This document shows positions 59,973-64,000 of a stretch of DNA of 64,000 nt, piece after piece. Both the position numbers and the translations under genes were made by a program. Numbering within the stretch: position 1 is the first letter of the stretch; every line of letters begins with the position of its first letter. Under the pieces are notes generated by a model, which worked only from the letters and a program-made list of their open reading frames with translations, was not told where the DNA came from and did not search any database. Origin of the DNA: Flavobacteriales bacterium UBA6051 (GTDB lineage: Bacteria; Bacteroidota; Bacteroidia; Flavobacteriales_D; Crocinitomicaceae); the NCBI GenBank assembly GCA_002427735.1, contig DIYP01000018.1, positions 124,001-188,000 of the forward strand, given 5' to 3'.

Positions 59973-62003
59973 ATGCTTATGAAAAAGGTGACTTTTCTGG
60001 CGTCCGCTTTGCTGTTCTCTTCAGTGGCGTCCGCACAGATATTCTCAGATGATTTTGAAAGTTATTCGGTAGGACAATACGTCGGACCTGCAGCAACCGA
60101 ATGGACAACGTGGAGTGGTACTGAAGGGGGAGCAGAAGATGCGCAGGTAACCAGCGCACAAGCCAATAGCGGATCAAACTCAATTTACTTTTCTTCTTCA
60201 GATCCAAATGGAGGTCCACAAGACGTAATTCTTGATTTTGGTCAGGCATATACTTCAGGAATTTTCACATTTGAATCAGCTTTCTACGTTGATGCTGGAA
60301 ATAATGCATATTTCAACTTTCAGGGAACCTCTGTTCCCGGAACAACTTGGTCGTTTAACTGCAACATGGAGAATGGTGAGGTAATTCTGGATGATGGAAT
60401 TACTGCTAATCTTGCAGTAGGCTCTTACACGCCAGATACATGGTTTACATTGCGTGTTGAGGCAGACCTTGATTTAGGTAGATGGACTGCTAGTATTGAT
60501 GGTACATGTATTGGTGTTTGGCAGAATGGCGTAAATGCAATTGCATCGCTTGACTTGTATCCTATTGAAAACAGCTCATTTTATGTAGATGATATTTGGT
60601 TCGATTATCAAACCAATTCATACGGATTAAATGCAGCAGTTGTAGGTGTAAGTGATCAAGGGCGCTTCATTGCGGGTGAAGATGTGTACCCTCTAGTAAC
60701 AGTTGGTAATGCTGGTTCCACGACTATTAACTCCTTTGATGTTACAATAGATTATAATGGGAGTCAATATGTAGAAAATGTAACAGGCCAATCGTTAACA
60801 ACCAATAACACAATGGATGTGCAGTTTACTACAGCGATTCAATTGGTTGATGGGCAAGAGCCAATCGTAGCAACAGTGAGTAATGTAAATGGTTTTGGCG
60901 CTGATGAAAATGTATCGGATGACGGAACATGTGGGACAAAGACGATTGCCGTAACTCCAGCTCCAGGAAAAATTGTTGTGAGTGAAGAAGGAACAGGGAC
61001 TTGGTGTCCTTGGTGTGTTAGAGGAACTGTTTTTATGAGTCAGTTTGAGTCAGACTACGGAAGCGATTATTGGGCAGGTATTGCAGTACATAATGACGAC
61101 CCAATGGTAGTTACAGAATATGATATGGGATTGGGAGGATTGATTACCGGATATCCAAGTGCACTTGTTGATCGTGGCAATGATGTTGATCCAAGTGATA
61201 TGCTTAATGACTTCCTTGATCGTCTGGTAACGGCACCAGATGCTTTGATGACTAATGGAGCAACTTGGGATGCGGGTACGCGTGAATTACAGGTGTCAAT
61301 TTCTGCTGACTTCCAAACTGCTGGAACCGATGGGTACAAGATGATCTGTGTCTTGACAGAAGATGGTGTTACGGGAACAGATGCTGACTATGCGCAGGCA
61401 AATGCCTATGCAGGCGGTAATAACGGAGAAATGGGTGGATATGAATTATTGCCAAGCCCAGTTCCGGCTTCTCAAATGGTTTATGATCATGTCGCGCGTG
61501 CAATAGCTCCATCATTTATTGGAAATAACGATTGTTTCCCAGCTTCTTTTAATTCAGGAGAAATCATTACGCAGAATTTCACTTTTGTTTTGCCGGCAGA
61601 ATGGGATGAGACGAAGGTGCACATCGTAGGTATGTTGATTGATCCTTCGGGACGTATCAATAATGCTGATAAAACGTACATCAGTGAGGCAGAAACGAAC
61701 GGTTTTGTGAATGCATGTAATTTAAGCACTGGATCGATTTACCTGAATCAGGTAGATGATGTATTGAACATTTATCCAAACCCAACTTCATTATCAACTA
61801 CAGTTGCTATTACACTGAATGAAAAGTCATCGGTTCAGCTAGCGGTTGTTGACATGGCAGGTAAGCAAATTGCTTTCACGGATTATGGTATGATTTCATC
61901 TTCTACGGTGACAATGAATACGGCTTCATTAAACGCTGGAGTATATATGGTTGAATTAATCGTAAACGGTCAGAAAACGACAAAAAGATTGGTGATTGAG
62001 TAG
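59973..62003 (+). CDS. T9SS type A-sorted Omp28-like protein with CPWC motif
   Basis: A 676-residue secreted protein with a signal peptide (LLFSSVASAQ). N-terminal lectin-like beta-sandwich (about 24-215, with FSDDFESYSVGQY and TWFTLRVEADL), a linker domain (about 215-330), an Omp28-like thioredoxin-related domain (about 330-610) with Cys345-Pro-Trp-Cys348, and a type A sorting domain at the end (IYPNPTSLSTTVAITL, AGVYMVELIVNG). The CxxC looks redox-active but sits in the oxidising exterior, so it may be an isomerase-like or structural motif. Start: ATG 59973 or 59979. A strong terminator follows. Confidence 0.9.
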   Translation: MLMKKVTFLASALLFSSVASAQIFSDDFESYSVGQYVGPAATEWTTWSGTEGGAEDAQVTSAQANSGSNSIYFSSSDPNGGPQDVILDFGQAYTSGIFTFESAFYVDAGNNAYFNFQGTSVPGTTWSFNCNMENGEVILDDGITANLAVGSYTPDTWFTLRVEADLDLGRWTASIDGTCIGVWQNGVNAIASLDLYPIENSSFYVDDIWFDYQTNSYGLNAAVVGVSDQGRFIAGEDVYPLVTVGNAGSTTINSFDVTIDYNGSQYVENVTGQSLTTNNTMDVQFTTAIQLVDGQEPIVATVSNVNGFGADENVSDDGTCGTKTIAVTPAPGKIVVSEEGTGTWCPWCVRGTVFMSQFESDYGSDYWAGIAVHNDDPMVVTEYDMGLGGLITGYPSALVDRGNDVDPSDMLNDFLDRLVTAPDALMTNGATWDAGTRELQVSISADFQTAGTDGYKMICVLTEDGVTGTDADYAQANAYAGGNNGEMGGYELLPSPVPASQMVYDHVARAIAPSFIGNNDCFPASFNSGEIITQNFTFVLPAEWDETKVHIVGMLIDPSGRINNADKTYISEAETNGFVNACNLSTGSIYLNQVDDVLNIYPNPTSLSTTVAITLNEKSSVQLAVVDMAGKQIAFTDYGMISSSTVTMNTASLNAGVYMVELIVNGQKTTKRLVIE

Positions 62004-62025
62004 ATAGACCAATTTCATAATTTAG

Positions 62026-62057
62026 AAAGGCGGTTCTTGATAAGAGCCGCCTTTTTT
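62026..62057 (+). terminator. Terminator after the Omp28-like gene
   Basis: A 13-bp stem (62026-62038 with 62042-62054, one G-T pair), GAT loop and six-T tail, 22 nt after the stop codon. It ends 25 bp before the next promoter box. Confidence 0.92.
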
Positions 62058-62082
62058 CTTCTGTAAGATTTAAAAATATAGA

Positions 62083-62090
62083 TATTTTTG
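62083..62090 (+). promoter_or_regulatory. Predicted leaderless promoter box (TATTTTTG) of the 187-residue membrane protein
   Basis: A perfect TAnnTTTG ending exactly 4 nt before ATG 62095, and the same box sequence as at the glycosyltransferase gene. Confidence 0.55.
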
Positions 62091-62094
62091 TCCT

Positions 62095-62658
62095 ATGAAA
62101 TGGATTGGCAAACGCATCAGCTTCGTAGACGATAAGGATAAGGCCACGATTGTTGTTTACCCGCAGGATATATCCTGGTTAAAAGCAGTCATGGGTGCCT
62201 GGGTTGGAATGTGGTTGGCTATTGGAGCGACTGTCATTTGGTCCTTCTTTACCTTTGAACTTTCTCAGCAAGAAACAATTATTCTGATTGTCTTTTTAAC
62301 CTTTTGGGCGTACTACGCATTCCGAGTGACCAAATCATTTTTTTGGTTGATGTGGGGAAAAGAATTGATCAAGATTGATGAGGTGTCATTGACGTATAAA
62401 CGTTCGATACGTGGCTACGGGAAAGCGGTACCTTATTATCTCGAGAATATCTCAAAAATTAGAGTTTTTCAACCGAAAGAGCGGTCCATTCAATCTGCTT
62501 GGGAAAAATCTCCATGGATTAAGGGTGGAGAAAGAATTGAGTTTGATTATATGGGGAAAGTAATCCGATTTGGCTACAAACTAGAGGAGAAAGAAACCAA
62601 ACAGTTATTCAAATTCATTACCAAGAAAATGGATGATCGCTTGAAAAAAATCAAGTAG
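62095..62658 (+). CDS. Two-helix membrane protein with a PH-like C-terminal domain
   Basis: A 187-residue protein with two hydrophobic segments (about 37-57 and 65-90) and a soluble C-terminus (about 95-185) of beta-strand character (LTYKRSIRGYGKAVPYYLENISKIRVF, GERIEFDYMGKVIRFGYKL) ending in a helix, which resembles bacterial PH-like domains of two-helix membrane proteins. Role unknown. The last 8 bp overlap the convergent GNAT gene. Confidence 0.78.
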   Translation: MKWIGKRISFVDDKDKATIVVYPQDISWLKAVMGAWVGMWLAIGATVIWSFFTFELSQQETIILIVFLTFWAYYAFRVTKSFFWLMWGKELIKIDEVSLTYKRSIRGYGKAVPYYLENISKIRVFQPKERSIQSAWEKSPWIKGGERIEFDYMGKVIRFGYKLEEKETKQLFKFITKKMDDRLKKIK

Positions 62659-63094
62659 TGCGGTAGTTCTTTTCCATCAGGAAATGCTGTAATACTCCAT
62701 AGAGTTTGTGGCTCTTTTCAATTAACTGATAATCTAATCGAAGATAAAAGTCAACAGCGTAATCGCGGGCATGTAATATCATTTTTACATTGCCGTTCGA
62801 AGATGAGTATTGTTCAACCGCTTCCATAATTTTTCTTCCATATCCTTTCCCTTGAACGCGCGTGTCAACAGCAACAAATCGAACCTGAGAAATAAATGGT
62901 TCAGCTTGATCAAGTCGAGCAATTGCTCTTAGTTCACCGCTGTCATATAGTGCAAAATGTTTTCCTGTTTGATCCCCTTCGTTTCGTTCACTTCCCAGTG
63001 GTTGATTGAGTGGTTTTCGTAATATTTCATAGCGAAGACTATAGTAGTCCTGCCACTCTCTATCTGTTTCAGGTGTTCTAATAACAATGCTCAT
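62651..63094 (-). CDS. GNAT family N-acetyltransferase
   Basis: A 147-residue acetyltransferase with the GNAT core: QVRFVAVDTRVQGKGYGRKIM (strand 4 and the acetyl-CoA loop QGKGYG) and LHARDYAVDFYLRLDYQL. Similar in size to ElaA-like members. Starts in an ATGA overlap with the CoA-transferase stop, so they are co-transcribed. Substrate unknown. Confidence 0.91.
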   Translation of the reverse strand: MSIVIRTPETDREWQDYYSLRYEILRKPLNQPLGSERNEGDQTGKHFALYDSGELRAIARLDQAEPFISQVRFVAVDTRVQGKGYGRKIMEAVEQYSSSNGNVKMILHARDYAVDFYLRLDYQLIEKSHKLYGVLQHFLMEKNYRTT

Positions 63095-64000
63095 TTAAAA
63101 ACTACTGAAGTAATACGTTTAGTGTCAATACCCTCAATTTCCTCTGTTCTAACTAGCGAACGTGCTTTATCATCCTGAAATACTTCCTGTAAGTTCTTGA
63201 TCTTACCAGCAGGAACATTTAGTTCTTCTAGTTTTTGCAATAATGGAGCTGCTTTGCGCTCTGTAATTTTGGCTTGAAGCAGTTCGGCTAATTCGTTTCG
63301 ATGAATCACGCGCTGTTGATTACTATTGAAATGTGGGTTTGTGGAAAGTTCGTCCAGTCCTAATACATGACATAGTTTCTGAAAATGCCGGTCGGATCCA
63401 ATAGCAAAAGTGATATCAGCATTATCCTGCGTTTTAAATAATTCACCATACGGTGCTATGTTAGGGTGAAGGCTTCCAATTCTCTGAGGAACATGCCCCG
63501 CCATGAGATAATTAGAAGCCTGATTTACCAGACTACTGATTGCGGCATCATATAACGAAACGCTGATAGATTTTCCTTTTCCCGTTTTCTCTCGCTCGTA
63601 CAATGCCAGTAGAATACCCTCTTTTAAATGGTGAGCAGAAAGAACATCAATAAGTGCGACCGGCATTTTAACAGGACCGCTCTCAGGTGTACCATTCATA
63701 GACATGAAGCCTGATTCGGCTTGAAGAATAAGGTCATATGCAACGCGGTCGCTTTCCTCTCCGTAACCGTTAATCTTGCCAATAATTAGTCGTTCATTTG
63801 ACGCCATTAACTGCTCATTCGTTATACCAAGCTTTACGTCATCACCTTTTTTGAAGTTCGTAATCAAAATGTCAGCTTTTTTGATCAACTCCATGAATCT
63901 TTCATGATCAGTTTCCCTTTTTAAGTCAAGCGAAACATAATTCTTTTTGTAATTAATACTGGAGAAATATGCCGATAGTGGTTTTTTCGAATCTTCATTA
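63091..64000 (-). CDS. CaiB/BaiF-family CoA-transferase, 5' end beyond window
   Basis: Family III CoA-transferase that moves CoA between carboxylic acids. The frame stays open to the right edge; an internal Met at 63894 lies inside the domain. Upstream in-frame residues include PLSAYFSSINYKKNYVSLDLK, the usual family N-terminal region. Then DILITNFKKGDDVKLG, GYGEESDRVAYDLILQAESG (catalytic Asp region), DVLSAHHLKEGILLAL and a C-terminal half ending TSVVFK. The start and about the first 40-60 residues are missing. Couples to the GNAT gene by a 4-bp overlap. Substrate not predictable. Confidence 0.92.
   Translation of the reverse strand, partial: NEDSKKPLSAYFSSINYKKNYVSLDLKRETDHERFMELIKKADILITNFKKGDDVKLGITNEQLMASNERLIIGKINGYGEESDRVAYDLILQAESGFMSMNGTPESGPVKMPVALIDVLSAHHLKEGILLALYEREKTGKGKSISVSLYDAAISSLVNQASNYLMAGHVPQRIGSLHPNIAPYGELFKTQDNADITFAIGSDRHFQKLCHVLGLDELSTNPHFNSNQQRVIHRNELAELLQAKITERKAAPLLQKLEELNVPAGKIKNLQEVFQDDKARSLVRTEEIEGIDTKRITSVVFK

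Noticed and set aside
1..64000. Search for tRNA, rRNA, CRISPR arrays, insertion sequences, attachment sites or phage genes
   Set aside because: None seen by eye; all gaps are under 300 bp and hold promoter or terminator-like sequence at most. A covariance-model scan would be decisive for small RNAs.

Overview
The window looks like a chromosomal segment of a marine-type Flavobacteriales bacterium (phylum Bacteroidota, perhaps near Cryomorphaceae or Crocinitomicaceae). The evidence is five proteins with type IX secretion (T9SS) sorting domains, a PorP/SprF protein, a PorV/PorQ-family barrel, a TonB-dependent receptor with a carboxypeptidase-regulatory-like domain, a bacterial GGGP synthase and a full Na+-NQR operon. 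Promoter boxes follow the Bacteroidota consensus TAnnTTTG, and Shine-Dalgarno sequences are scarce. The DNA is AT-rich and densely coded. No gap exceeds 300 bases, and I saw no tRNA, rRNA, CRISPR array, insertion sequence or prophage.

Layout. 1-3.1 kb: polysaccharide-export ABC transporter (ATPase cut by the left edge, permease) and a polytopic membrane protein. 3.2-6.8 kb: housekeeping genes (rlmH, DUF4783 protein, nadC, small membrane protein, GGGP synthase, phosphopantetheinyl transferase). 7.0-16.3 kb: a three-gene surface operon (TonB-dependent receptor, 1417-residue T9SS cargo, PorV-like barrel) closed by a terminator. 16.3-17.1 kb: greA and a HIT protein. 17.2-22.0 kb: SGNH hydrolase with PKD domain, two tandem acyltransferase-like membrane proteins and a two-motif aspartic protease. 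22.1-26.3 kb: ECF sigma factor, a 70-residue membrane protein, PorP/SprF and a PorE-like OmpA protein. 26.3-28.4 kb: a T9SS type A protein and a small membrane protein. 28.5-34.5 kb: phenylacetyl-CoA epoxidase cluster, paaABCD rightward and two paaE-type reductases plus an SDR leftward.

34.6-37.9 kb: pruA, a TPR protein and apaG. 38.1-44.2 kb: nqrABCDEF. 44.3-48.2 kb: a lipoprotein, a VWD-domain protein, a GNAT and a family 9 glycosyltransferase. 48.2-58.7 kb: two large T9SS type B proteins flanking a leftward operon of a nitronate-monooxygenase-like protein and an active/inactive M16 peptidase pair. 58.7-64.0 kb: M42 aminopeptidase, an Omp28-like T9SS type A protein, a membrane protein, a GNAT and a CaiB/BaiF CoA-transferase cut by the right edge.

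Themes are surface-protein export and anchoring, aerobic aromatic catabolism via phenylacetyl-CoA, and sodium-based respiration. The most interesting signals are a recurrent promoter box exactly 4 nt before the start codon (predicted leaderless mRNAs), the sigma factor/mini membrane protein pair beside T9SS accessory genes, the receptor-cargo-PorV operon, and a PorE-like protein ending in a DUF1573-like domain.
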